Assembly (NCBI RefSeq): GCF_028858725.1
Contig: NC_084781.1
Span: 6,208,513-6,272,512, forward strand
Reading direction: 5' to 3'
DNA from: Colius striatus
Lineage: Eukaryota > Chordata > Aves > Coliiformes > Coliidae
DNA length: 64,000 nt
In this document: positions 1 to 12,000 of the stretch, piece after piece
Position numbering within the stretch: the stretch's first letter is position 1
How the letters are laid out: each line of letters starts with the position of its first letter
Notes under the pieces: model-generated
The model's database searches: none
What the model was told of the DNA's origin: nothing
The model's input: only the letters and a program-made list of their open reading frames with translations
Position numbers and translations under genes: made by a program

Positions 1-89
1 TGGTACTGGCAGCTCTCCTGGTGTCCCAGTGGGGAGAAGCCTCACCACCACCTCTGTGCCAAGTGAGCCTGTTTTCTCTCCAAACCCAG

Positions 90-3000
90 ATCCAGCAGAG
101 TCCATCCCCACAATGTTAGACAGCTTCCAGTCCAGGGAGGTGAGGGCGGGCCGACCAGTGGAGCTGCCCTGCATTGCCTCGGGCTACCCCAACCCGGCCG
201 TGCGGTGGATCAAGGACGGGCGCCCTCTGCCCAGTGACAGCCGCTGGACCAAGCGCATCACGGGCCTGACCATCAGCGACCTGCGCGTGGAGGACAGCGG
301 CACCTACATCTGCGAGGTGACCAACACCTTCGGGTCCGCAGAGGTCACGGGGACCCTCACGGTCATAGGTGAGAGCTGGTGGGGATGAACGAGGCCTGGT
401 GACGGGGAGCCTTCTGTCCTGCTGCCTTCTGAAACGTAAAGCCTTTGTAGACAGAAAGCCTGAGGGGTTCTGTATGGACAGAGAGATGACGAGCTTTGCG
501 TTTCAGCGTGGCGTGGAAGCCGCCAGCCTGCGCCGCAGCGTGTCCGATGTGGCACTCGGAGCACCTGCAGGTCTATCATACTGCAGCAGCGCATCTGCAG
601 AGACCTCCCCTGATTTACTGCTTCAGTATGGGCAGGGAGAGGCCTCAGGAAACTCCAGAGAAGTACCTGGGGGTGTAAATTGATGGGTGGCAACATGGGT
701 TTTATGTCAGGTGCCTCTGCGCTTTGTTTTGTTGATTTACATAAAGTAAGCTCCAGCCAAACAGCGAATACCATGTGGGCAACTCAGTATTTACTGCCTG
801 CCTTGTTCCTGGGGATTCCTCTTGTCACCGGGATCCCGACAGTGCCGGGACCAGCACACATTGTGCCTGCTTTGCCTGAAGTAGCACCGTGGTGAGCACA
901 CCACTGACTGGGCACTGGCAGCCTGCTGGGAGCTACCCTGGCACATCCCCAGCCTGGGCCTGTTGTAACACACCGGCCGTGTCACACACTGTGCCGGCTT
1001 CCTCCAACCATCCTGCCGCCTCCCTGCCAGCACCCGCCGGGAGCCTGGGGCTGTCAGCAGGGAGCACAGCGCGGGAGCACCTGCCTTAGCGTGCGGTGAC
1101 ATTTTATGCGTGGCCAAGCCGGTAATTCCAGGGCAGGGAAGGCAGAGAGAACATGGCAACGATGAGATGCCTCCCGGCACTGGCAGCGCCTCACCCACTC
1201 TCGCTCTTTCTTGCACAGACCCTCTGCGTGTGACCCTCACACCAAAGAAGCTCAAAACGGGCATCGGCAGCACAGTCATCCTCTCTTGTGCCCTCAGCGG
1301 GTCCCCCGAGTACGTCATCCGCTGGTACCGCAACACGGACCTGGTGGTGGTGGATGACTACATCTCCATCCGGGGCATCAGCAACGAGACCCTCCTCATC
1401 ACGGCAGCGCAGAAGAGCCACTCGGGTGCCTACCAGTGCTTTGCCACCCGCAAGTCCCAGACGGCACAGGACTTCTCCATCATCACGCTGGAGGGTGAGC
1501 TGGCTTGCAGGGGGCAGGGGCTGTGGGGGCTTTTCTCTGCACGTCTCCAAGCCACTGCATTCCTGGGGCACACCAGGATGCTTTGTGCATGGCTGGAGGG
1601 AGGAAAGACATGCCAGGGTGGGGGCTTCTGGGGCCACGCTGCTCCCACCCTGTTTCCTGGGCTGTCTGCAAGCAGCTCAGGGATGCAGCATGGCCAGGAC
1701 AGGGAAGTGCCAAACTAAGGCTGGCTTGCCCATCCCTAGCTTCTGGGCTGAGGTGCTGCCTTTCACCACGTTCCCCATCCTCGCTCCTTGTGAGCAGGCG
1801 TAGCTGCAGCTCTTGTGATGTTTGGACAAGGAATGGGCACTGCCAAGCCCAGTGTCCCCCTTGAACCTAATGTCTGCATTGACCAGCGTGCCCCCTCGCC
1901 CCCCTCAGCATCTCCCTGTCATGGGAGTGGTGGCACGGATACACGTGTTACCAAGCCAGGACTCCCACCTCAGGTGGGAGCTCAAAACCATCCCACCGGT
2001 GGGTGACTGCTGCTGCCTGTGGCTGCCGCTCCCTGACCCCCCTCCCGCTGGGTGCCCCCCAGATGGGACCCCCCGCATCGTCTCCTCCTTCAGCGAGAAG
2101 GTGGTCAACCCCGGGGAGCAGTTCTCCCTGATGTGTGCCGCCAAGGGGGCCCCGCCGCCGACCGTCACCTGGGCGCTGGACGACGAGCCCATCCCGCGGG
2201 ACAGCGGGCACCGCACCAACCAGTACACCATGTCGGACGGCACCACGGTCAGCCACATGAACGTGACGAGCCCGCAGATCAAGGACGGCGGCGTGTACCG
2301 GTGCACCGCGCGGAACTCGGTGGGCAGCGCCGAATACCAAGCGCGAATAAACGTAAGAGGTGCCTGTCTACTTTTAAATATCAGAATAGGACTTTTACTG
2401 GGCTTTTTGGTTTTGTTCTGTTCCCTGGACTGTCGCTCCTCCTTGCCCTCCCCATCCTCTTCCCAGCCACCCCGACCCCCCTCGCTCGCGCTCCTGCCCG
2501 CGCGTGGAGCGTCCCGGGCTCCCCCTGCGCTCCTCCCCTGCAGCCGCCGTGCCCGCCGGCACACGGATCTACGTGACAAACGATGACGGGGCAGCACATG
2601 AAATCGTGGAAAATGAGCTTTGATTTGTCATGTCTGTATTTTCTTTGTCTGCTAAGAGCCACGGTCGCGTTAATCACCGTGTTACTGCGGCGGGAGCGTG
2701 TTGCTCGGTGCGTTACAGGGAGCGCTTTCAGGCGCAGGGTACGGTATCAGCACCTGCCCATTAATAATCACTGATTAAAGCTTCCAGCCTTCCAGGTGGG
2801 AGCGAGACAGAGACAAGGTAGCATTTATTTGTCTACGGAGAAGGAGGGTTGAAAGGGCTGTGTTTGTCTGTGTCTCAGGGTTGAAATGGATCTAGTGGCT
2901 TTTTGGCTGAGATCCCAGGAGAGTCTAAATTTGGAGCAAGTTCACCCCTCAGCTGCCAGAGCAGCGCTTTCAGTGAGGACATTCCCTTCCCTCCCTTCTT

Positions 3001-6000
3001 CCCTTCTCTCAGCTCTCGACTGGCTGTCACTAGATAAGAGTCAGGCTTTCTTCACCCTAGAATGGAGCAAGTCCCTCAGGCCCAAGAGGCATTTACAGAG
3101 CAAGTTACTGTTGTGTCCCAGCATAAGAAACACCATCCATCACCTTATCCTGAGCTGCTACCCTGCTACACCCTTAGAACCAGGAGTCAAGACAGGGTTA
3201 ACCTTTAGATTGCTCTGCTGTTTTATGCAGTAACTGGGAGAACAATGTAATTATCGATGCATGAAACTCCAGGTTTAAATGTTCACCTGCAGCATGCTCC
3301 CTGCCCGTAAGCCAGCACGAGAGGCAGCCAGAAACTGGTGACTGGCTTTGCGGCTGTACTCCGCTTGCTGGGAAGATTTGGTTTAGGGAAGGTGAAATAC
3401 GTTTGCCTGTGAAAGTCCAGTTCTCGTAGTAGCTCTGACACAGAGAGGACTTCTGACACAGTGCAGGCAGCTTCCTTCTAAGAGGGGTAGAGAGCTGCTC
3501 CCTGTCTCTTGTGCAGTCCTTGCCTCGTGGCCGACTTGCAGCCGGCGAGTGGCTTTCCCCATGCGTGCTCCAAGGAGCCAGTGCTTGCTCCTCACCCCGA
3601 ACCAGGCTGGGTCCCAACTGTTCTGGTTACCTCCTTTGCCTGTGAAGCTTGCTCTGAAATAGCAGCAGATCTGCATGCAACCAGACAGCCCTTCGGAATT
3701 AACCTAGCCTGCCTCTTCCTTCTTCCCAAATATGTAGGTCCCCCGAGCATCCGGGCGATGAAGAACATAACAGCGGTCGCGGGTAGGGACACTTTCATCA
3801 ACTGCAGGGTGATCGGGTACCCCTATTACTCCATCAAGTGGTACAAGGACTCCTTGCTGCTGCCCGATAACCACCGCCAAGTGGTCTTTGAGAATGGCAC
3901 TCTTAAGTTGATGGACGTCCAGAAAGGCATGGATGAAGGAGAGTACCTGTGCAGCGTGCTGATCCAGCCCCAGCTCTCCATCAGCCAGAGCGTCCACGTC
4001 ACGGTGAAAGGTGAGCTCGCCCTGGAGCAGATGCACAGGCCATTGGGTCGCATTGGGGACGTCTCTGCCATTGCACAGGGAACTCGATGGCCCTGCTGTG
4101 CGAACGCTGCGCTGCTGGGAGCCGGGGTCCCAGTGCCACAGCCCTCGGGAGCCAGCCCAGCTCCCGCCCGAGCAGCTCCCTGGCCCTGGCTGCGTGCCCG
4201 CAGCTGCCCCGAGCCACACTGTATCCATTTCCCGCTACAAGCGGCGCAGCAAGGCTTTGCGGTGTAAACACAGCGTAGTAAAACACCTAACCTTTGCTCG
4301 GATCACCTTCACCCGTGTTTTTCTCTGTGCATTAGCTTTGAGAAAATAACACTCTTCGGTCTTCCGAGCGCACAGAACATCTTAAAAGCTTCTCGGGGCC
4401 ATCAATTATTCAGCCCCATTGAGGGAGCTATCAGTCCTAATGAATTGAGCCGGATGCATTCCCTCCCAGTGCCTCGCCGAGATTGCGCTGCGAGCGTGCG
4501 GCGCTCCCGGATCTGCGCTCCTCAGACTTGTCGGGTCGTCCCTGCCCAGCCCCGGCTCAGTGTTTGCAGTAAATCATTTAGACAAACGCGGCGGCGCTGG
4601 GGACGGAGCTGGCCAATTGTCTTTCTCTGGCTTACTCAGCAGGGTATTTACGGGCTGGATGTTGCTCTGATCCCCCTCCCTCCCCTCCCATCCACCATTT
4701 TCTTATTAGGAATCAGGTTAGCAAGAGAGCTGATTATGGATGCTACCACTTGATTAGCTAAGACCTTTCTCTGAGGCTTTACGAAAGGATGAGCAGGCTG
4801 CAGATAACCTCAGGGTGATGTCGGGAGGACATTCCTCCCCCCAGGTGTGCAGGGCAGGGCACTGCCGCCCTGCTTCCCTTGCCTTACACATAGTCCCCAT
4901 CCCTCTGGGAGCCTCAGGGCTCAAAAAGAGGCCAGAGGCAAGGAAACACTGGTCTCCTCCTGGGATGGACGGGACAGGCAGGGCTGGCATGGAGAGAGCA
5001 TCTGTAGGGATGCCTGTGCGTGGAGTTCAGCTACAGGGTTCGCTTTTTGTCTGTCAGGGACTTAAGTAATGGAATTTGCTTGTTGTCTGTTGCTGGGAGG
5101 TTCCATCGGAGAGTGCAGGATGCTGAAGTTCAACCAAAGCAACCCTTAGCAAACTCTTCCAGATGTGTATTTGGCGCTGTGATGAGTGGCCGGTGCCAGG
5201 CTGAGCGGGTGGCAGCGTGGCACAGGCTGGCGGCACACTGCTCTGCCACGGCCTGACGTCTTCATTCCCCCGGCGGCGCGGCTGACAGACATTTACACCC
5301 GGCTCCACTTGCTAGATTCTTTATTTGCTCGGGCCATCAGATAAAAGGCCTGTGGAAAAGAATTGCAAAAGCTCTACAAGACGGTCAGAGCCAGCTTGGC
5401 GGAGCAGAGTGAATAAATATAACTGTGCAGAGCGGGGAGCGCGTGCTGGCGCGGAGCACCGTAAAGCTTTTATTGCCACAAGTGCCTGCCGACCACATTA
5501 AGTGCCACCAGTGAGTTATGCAGGTCTTTCCGAGCACGCGCTAGTAAAAGCTTTGTGGCCTCCTCCAGGAGCGGGGAGCTGCGGGCAGCCCACAGCCCTG
5601 CTCGCCGGGCATTGCCCCAGCGAAACTCCTGCCTGGGGACGCTGTGCCCCTGCTCCAAACCTCGCTGCTCCTCAGGGCCGCTGTGGCTGCCCAGGGATGC
5701 TGCGGGAGGAGCACCAGGCCTGAGCCAGGGTGCCCTGGCAGCTCGGTATTCCCAGACGTCTTTGACTGGGATGTGTGATTGATGCTGTCCTGGGGCTCTC
5801 GCACAGCTCCACTCAGGTGGTGGTGGCACAACTTGGGGAGTGTGGAGCTGACACCAGCTACACCTGCTCTGTGACCGATATGGAGAAAGGAGAATGGCAG
5901 GAGGAAACTGATGGAGGAGGAGAGGCGAGTTGCAAGCTCTGAGCAGGGAGAGCTCTTCTGTCCCTTTCCCGGCAGCTGGGAAGCGGCCGGTGGGGTGTGA

Positions 6001-9000
6001 TTGGCGAGGTGCGGATCCACACGCCCATCCCTGCTCCGCAATAGACTGCAGTGCATTCCCAATTAATTATTCATTAATTATGGAAAGCAGGCAGCGCAGG
6101 CTCCATGGCTCTGGCAGCTCCAGCCACGTCGCCAGAGCCAGTGAAGGGGCAGCCCAGCCGTGCCCCACTGCCTGCCTGGCAGCCTGGGAGGTGGCAAGCA
6201 GCCCCCCGCTTGCCCACTGCTCCACAGGGTCGGGCAGCAGCACAGGGAGCCGGCACACAGATCTTTGCACTGCGTTGGGCCAAGGATGGGGTGGGAGCCC
6301 AGGGATGAGCGTGGTGGTGCGGGGAGCTGGTCCTGCGCCTGCACCAGAGGGCAGCTGATTTCTGCCGAGGGGACAATTGGCAGCCCACTAATTTAATTAC
6401 GGAGACTGCGGAAAGAGGATCTCGTCTACCAGGTGCTGAGCCTTGTTAAGCTAATTGTCTCTCTCTCTCTGCTTTCTTCCCCCTCCCACATTGCCAGAGA
6501 TGCTGCGGTTGCCTAATTAAGTTATCAGAAAGATAATGGTTGGTTCTGAATCCAGTGCCTTTAAGAAAAGCATCCATCTAATAATTGCTTTTCTGTGAGC
6601 AGATAAATGGTGAGGCGGGATTTCGGCTGGCACTTGCAGGGGAGGTGGCCGGGGCTTTCCTCAGAGCAGGGCACAGTCTGTTCAGGAGGTTGGTGGTTCT
6701 CTGTCCCGCTCGTAGCGCGGTGGCTGTGCCTGATGGGAGGCACTTTCCTGCTGTTCTCTGCTTGGCAGCACCTTCCACTCTGCATGATGGAAATAAAAGC
6801 CTACCTTAGTTTCTGGGCTGCTCCTCCTCCTAGGGCAGCTTCTCCTCCAAGCCCCGTCACAGCCCATCCCCACTGCAGGAAGGCTTTCCCCAGATGGGCT
6901 TTCCAGTATTCTCTGTCTCTCCCCTCAACAGTCCCTCCGCTGATCCAGCCCTTCGAGTTCCCTCCAGCCTCCATTGGACAGCTCCTCTACATCCCCTGCG
7001 TGGTCTCCTCCGGGGACATGCCCATCCACATCACCTGGAGGAAGGATGGGCACGTCATCCTCTCTGGCTCCGGTGTCACCATCGAGAGCAAGGAGTTCAT
7101 GAGCTCCCTGCAGATCTCCAGCGTCTCCCTCAAGCACAACGGCAACTACACCTGCATTGCCAGCAACGACGCTGCCACCGTCAGCCGCGAGCGCCAGCTC
7201 ATCGTGCGGGGTGAGCGGGGAGGGTGGCCAGCGAGGGAGAGCTAGCATGAGGGGAGCAGAGAGAAGTCAGGAGACTGGAGGGAGATAACTCTCTCCCCCA
7301 GATATGGGAGCAGTACAAGAGCAGGCAGGGAGGACGAGGAGCTGAGCCAGGGCACCCACGTGCCCGCGGGAAGCAAGGACTTGTGTTTTGGCTCCGGTGA
7401 CCATCTTTTCTCTCCCATTCCTCAGTGCCTCCTCGTTTTGTGGTCCAGCCCAACAACCAAGATGGCATTTACGGGAAAGCCGGGGTGCTGAATTGCTCTG
7501 TTGATGGGTACCCCCCTCCAAAAGTCATGTGGAAACACGCAAAAGGTAGGAGTGAGATCTGGCAGCACGTGGGGACCTGCGGGTGGGAGCGGCAGGGAGT
7601 CTCCTTTGGGCATGGTGCAGCTCCGCCTTGACTGAGTTCTGTGTCTCTGCATCTCCTCCCAGGAAGTGGCAACCCCCAGCAGTACCACCCCATCCCGCTC
7701 ACAGGCCGCATCCAGATCCTGCCCAACAGCTCCCTGCTCATCCGCCACGTCTTGGAGGAGGACATCGGCTACTACCTCTGCCAGGCCAGCAACGGGGTGG
7801 GCACAGACATCAGCAAGTCCATGTTTCTCACCGTGAAGAGTAAGTAGCTGGGGTCACGCCGCACTGGGCGGCGGAGGGCCAGGACCTGCTCTGGCATGGC
7901 CGTGGGTGTGGCTGGGGGAGCAGAGGTGGGCACGTGCCCTGTGTGCCAGTGCAGGTGGCTGTGGCCGCAGGTGTGCGCTTGCCAGCACGACGTGCGCCGG
8001 CCCGGCTCTGCCCATCCCCACCATCGATGTGCGGGGCATGGGGAGGGCATCGATTCCTCTCCTCCGGGGACCCGCTTTCCTTTTGCTATTAAACACGCCT
8101 TGTCCGTAATAAAAGCGAGCAATCAATCTACATCATACGGGAGGAGAGGAAAGAGCTGGGCTGATTTGACAGGGCTGGGCTGGGAAGTGTTGTTAGACAC
8201 CGTGTTTGAACTGCGCTGGTTATTGGATTCCTCTCCCGTTGCTATCAGCAGAATGCATAATCTCCAGCTCCTCTTCAGTTATTTGAACTGTTGCTGCCAT
8301 GAACGTTCAGACGTCAAAGAGGAGGTGATGGAGCGGGGACTGGCAGCTCCCACGTGTCCCCGGAGTGGGGCTGGGCTCGGCAGGGCTGAACTCTACCCTG
8401 CCCGTGCCAGAGGACGAGGCAAGGAGCATGTTGGCCGCTCACCTCCTGCCAGAGGCGATGGAGGGGGCAGGCGGGGGCCGTGTGTGCCACCACCACTGTG
8501 CCCTGGTGAGGGTCTCACCCCTGAGGAATTGCCCAGGATGAGATAGAGTGACTGTGGCTCAGGCAGCCCCCTCACTCCCTCCCCTCCCTGGCCAAGCCCT
8601 GCCTTTCCTGGCATCATCAGCAGTTTCTCTTGGGGCTTCTCCCCTCCCCACCCAGCCTCTGCCTTGCTGGGTTTCTGCTCCCCTCCCTGTCAGCTGTTTA
8701 ATTTATCCCGCCGACTGATGAATCCAAACGAGCGACTTCAAACAAGGCACTTCAATAAGGCGCAGGTACAAAGTCGAGGCGATTAATCCCGAGTGAGCGT
8801 GCGGGAGCCTCGGAGCCTGAACTGTTGCCTTGTCCCCGCTCTCTGCTGTAATTGCATCCCAGGACAGGTTGCTTGCTGACTTGAATAGCACATAACCTTA
8901 TTATGCATGTGCCTTTACATTTCCCGGAGACCTCCAGCCTTTGAAAAGGTTCGGCTGAATAGGGAGAGGAAGCGCCACAGCCAATTAAGCGTTATGTGGG

Positions 9001-12000
9001 GCTCTTTGTCTCATTTTTGGATTGTTGTTTGTTTAGTGAAATGTCAGGCCAATTAAAGGCAGATCAGCGCCGGCTCTCCTTGAAAGCCAGGCCACTGCGG
9101 ACGAAGTTAAACGAAAGTTAATCAGAGCCCAAACAAAGCAGCTGGTGGTCAGCAGGGGAGGGAGGGGGAGCAGCCGTGGCAGGCAGCCTGCATCCACCCT
9201 TCCCTCATACCAGCACGGTGGCGGGCACAGACGGCTGGGGAACGCCTCAGATGGCGCCTGACGTGTCTTTTGTCAGGTGCTGGGCTGGGAAAAGCCACCC
9301 AGCTTTGCTCTTACCCCTGTGGGAACGTAACCCTTGAGGCTGTGACTTCCCCACCCCTGGCTGCCCACACCAGGCAGCTCCACTCAGCCTCAGGCACAAG
9401 TGTGGATCTGGATACAGGCAGCAACTTGCAGCCTTCCCACGGCACCTGGTCCTTCCCCGCTTTGGAGACAAGCTCAGTAGCATGGTTTGGCACATGGCTG
9501 CGTGTGGGACAGAGAGGGTCACGTCCTGGTGGGTCCTGTGGGCTGTGCCACCTAAGGGTCGTGCCCGGGGGCTGGGAGAGGGGCAGCCGCCTGCGTGTGG
9601 TGGGTCGGGTGCATGGGGAAGTTGGCTGCCGTACGGCGAGAGCATAACTGATTGCTTCCATGCAATTGGAATTAATCTCATGCTTCAGGTGGAACTCAGC
9701 TAATCAGTGTAGAAAGGAAGCTGAAATGGGTGCAATCAAATTAACATCACAGAGCTGACTCCAAACAAGAAAGAGGGGGGCGAGGGAGGCAGGCGCAGCC
9801 CTTGTCACCGTTCTCATTCAGTTGTCAGCGAGGCCGGCGCAGGATGGCAGCATGCCGGGGCTGTCGGCTGCCTTTGTAGCCAGGCTTATCTCTGCCCAGC
9901 AAGCGGGACCAGCCTCGTGTCAGGGCCCTGTTAACAAGGCCCGTGGCTATGGGGGGAGTGCGGCAGCGGCGCTGGCAGGGGCAGCTGGGCACAGGCAGGA
10001 CAGCTGGGTGCAGAATGCACCAGAGGCAGGCTCTCCTCAAGGGAAGCCTGTCTGCACCCTGGCCCACACCATGACAGGCAAGAACCAGTGCTCCTGATGT
10101 CTCTGCGCCCTGGGATCAGGGCATGGTCTGGCCAGGAGCAGCCCCCAGCAGCCTTCAGAGACTCTCCCTCCACATGCAGCGTTGCTGCTCCAGGGCAGGT
10201 GGCAGGTACCGGTGTGCAAGAGGTGCTGTCTCTGTGCCCTGGCTCATGCCAGCTGCACGGTTGCTTGGGGTTTTCATTCGGTTTGTTTTGCTGCTCTGGA
10301 CTGTGTGCTCCTCTCCTGGGGCCCCGGCAATTGAGAGCAGTTGATATGTTTACATCCAAGGAGCTGCTTTTAATCAAACATCAATAAGTGCATTTCAGAG
10401 AAGCAGAGCCTGAAACGGAGCTCCTCTCCCGGGGCTGCTGCTCACCGGGAAAGGGGCTGATGCCTCCACAGCTGCCACAGCCCTGCGAGGCTCTCCTGCC
10501 CCATTGGCCACACACACCCTCTGTGCCACACCAGCCTTCAGCCCGGGCTGAATGCAGGCAAGGGCTGCCGTTGTGCCAAAACCGTGTGCCAGGCCCCTCA
10601 CCTGTCTCTGAGCGCCTGTACTCTGGGCTGTGCCCACTCAGAGCCAGAGCAGCGGTCAGCCTCAGGTGTGCCCTGCCAGCGCTGCTCTTCGCTGTCCCCA
10701 CGCTCACCTCGGGGCAGGATTGGCACAGGACATTGCGGACGGGTGCCAGGGTGGGCGCCTGCCCTGCAGCCCACAAACACCGGCAGCTCAGGAGGAAAGG
10801 TTTCCTTAGCTGTTAATTGAATTACATTGCCACGGAAAGCCGAGGAGTCGTAGCTCATTAGAGCCTCTTGTGTGCCGTTACAACAGTGTGTGTTGCCTTT
10901 GCGGATTGTCATTATCATACATTACTGCGGGACTCGGCGCTGCTGTTTGTTTATGCATTACATTTTTTTCTGCTTCCCCAGGCTGCCCTCGCCCCCCCGA
11001 CCCCCTCCACCTCCAACCCATGGAGTGGGGACACTGCGGGGAAGGAGCCAGGAGCCCTCCCTGGCAGCCAGGAGAAGCGCTTGGGCAGCAGCTGCTGTGG
11101 TGCGTGGGGATGGGCAGGAGCAGCCCCAGCCTGGCAGCAGCCGAGGGGCTGTGCTGGCCCTCCTCAGCGCCCCACGCACCCGCAGCAGAGGCTGAACCTC
11201 CGTGCCAGGGCTGCGAGAGGGACTCGCTGTGCCAAGGGCTGGCTCTGAGCATGCCACAGCCACACAGGGTGGTGAGCATGGCACGGGGCCTCCCCACCAA
11301 CCTCCTTCATGGATTGGGGTGCCCACTGCAAGCCAAAATGCCCATCTCTGGCATCTGCAGTGCGAAGGCGGCCTTGCTGATAGGAAATGGCACTCTATAT
11401 TCTGCCCAGGTTTATACGAGTGAATTATGCAAATCTGTGATGGAAAACATTCTTCCTCTCATCCTCAGGAGTGTAAAACCTTAGTCAATAATTCATACCC
11501 ACACGTCTCAGACTGGAGGCTTTCTCTTCATTATAGTGTGCGCTTGGTTATTTGTCTTTCACGTTTTATTGTCTACCCCGGTGTAATGCTATGCATTATA
11601 AAATTTATCTGCTTCATTATTTTATGATCCCGAGCTGGATAACGCAGCGAGACGATCCCACTTCGGGCTGCACGGCCTCTCACTGAGACCTGCGCCCTCT
11701 CTTCCCTGGGGCCGCCGTGGCGGGGCCGGGCAGCCGCAGGTGGCGCAGCCATCCCCCGGGCACACGGGTGGGTGACCTGCCTGCCTCCCTCCCCGCAGTC
11801 CCAGCCATGATCACCTCCCACCCCAACACCACCATCGCCATCAAGGGGCAGACCAAGGAGCTGAACTGCACGGCACGGGGCGAGCGGCCCATCATCATCC
11901 GCTGGGAGAAGGGGGACACCGTCATCGACCCCGACCGCAACATGCGCTACGCCATCACCACCAAGGACAACGGCGACGAGGTCATCTCCACGCTGAAGGT

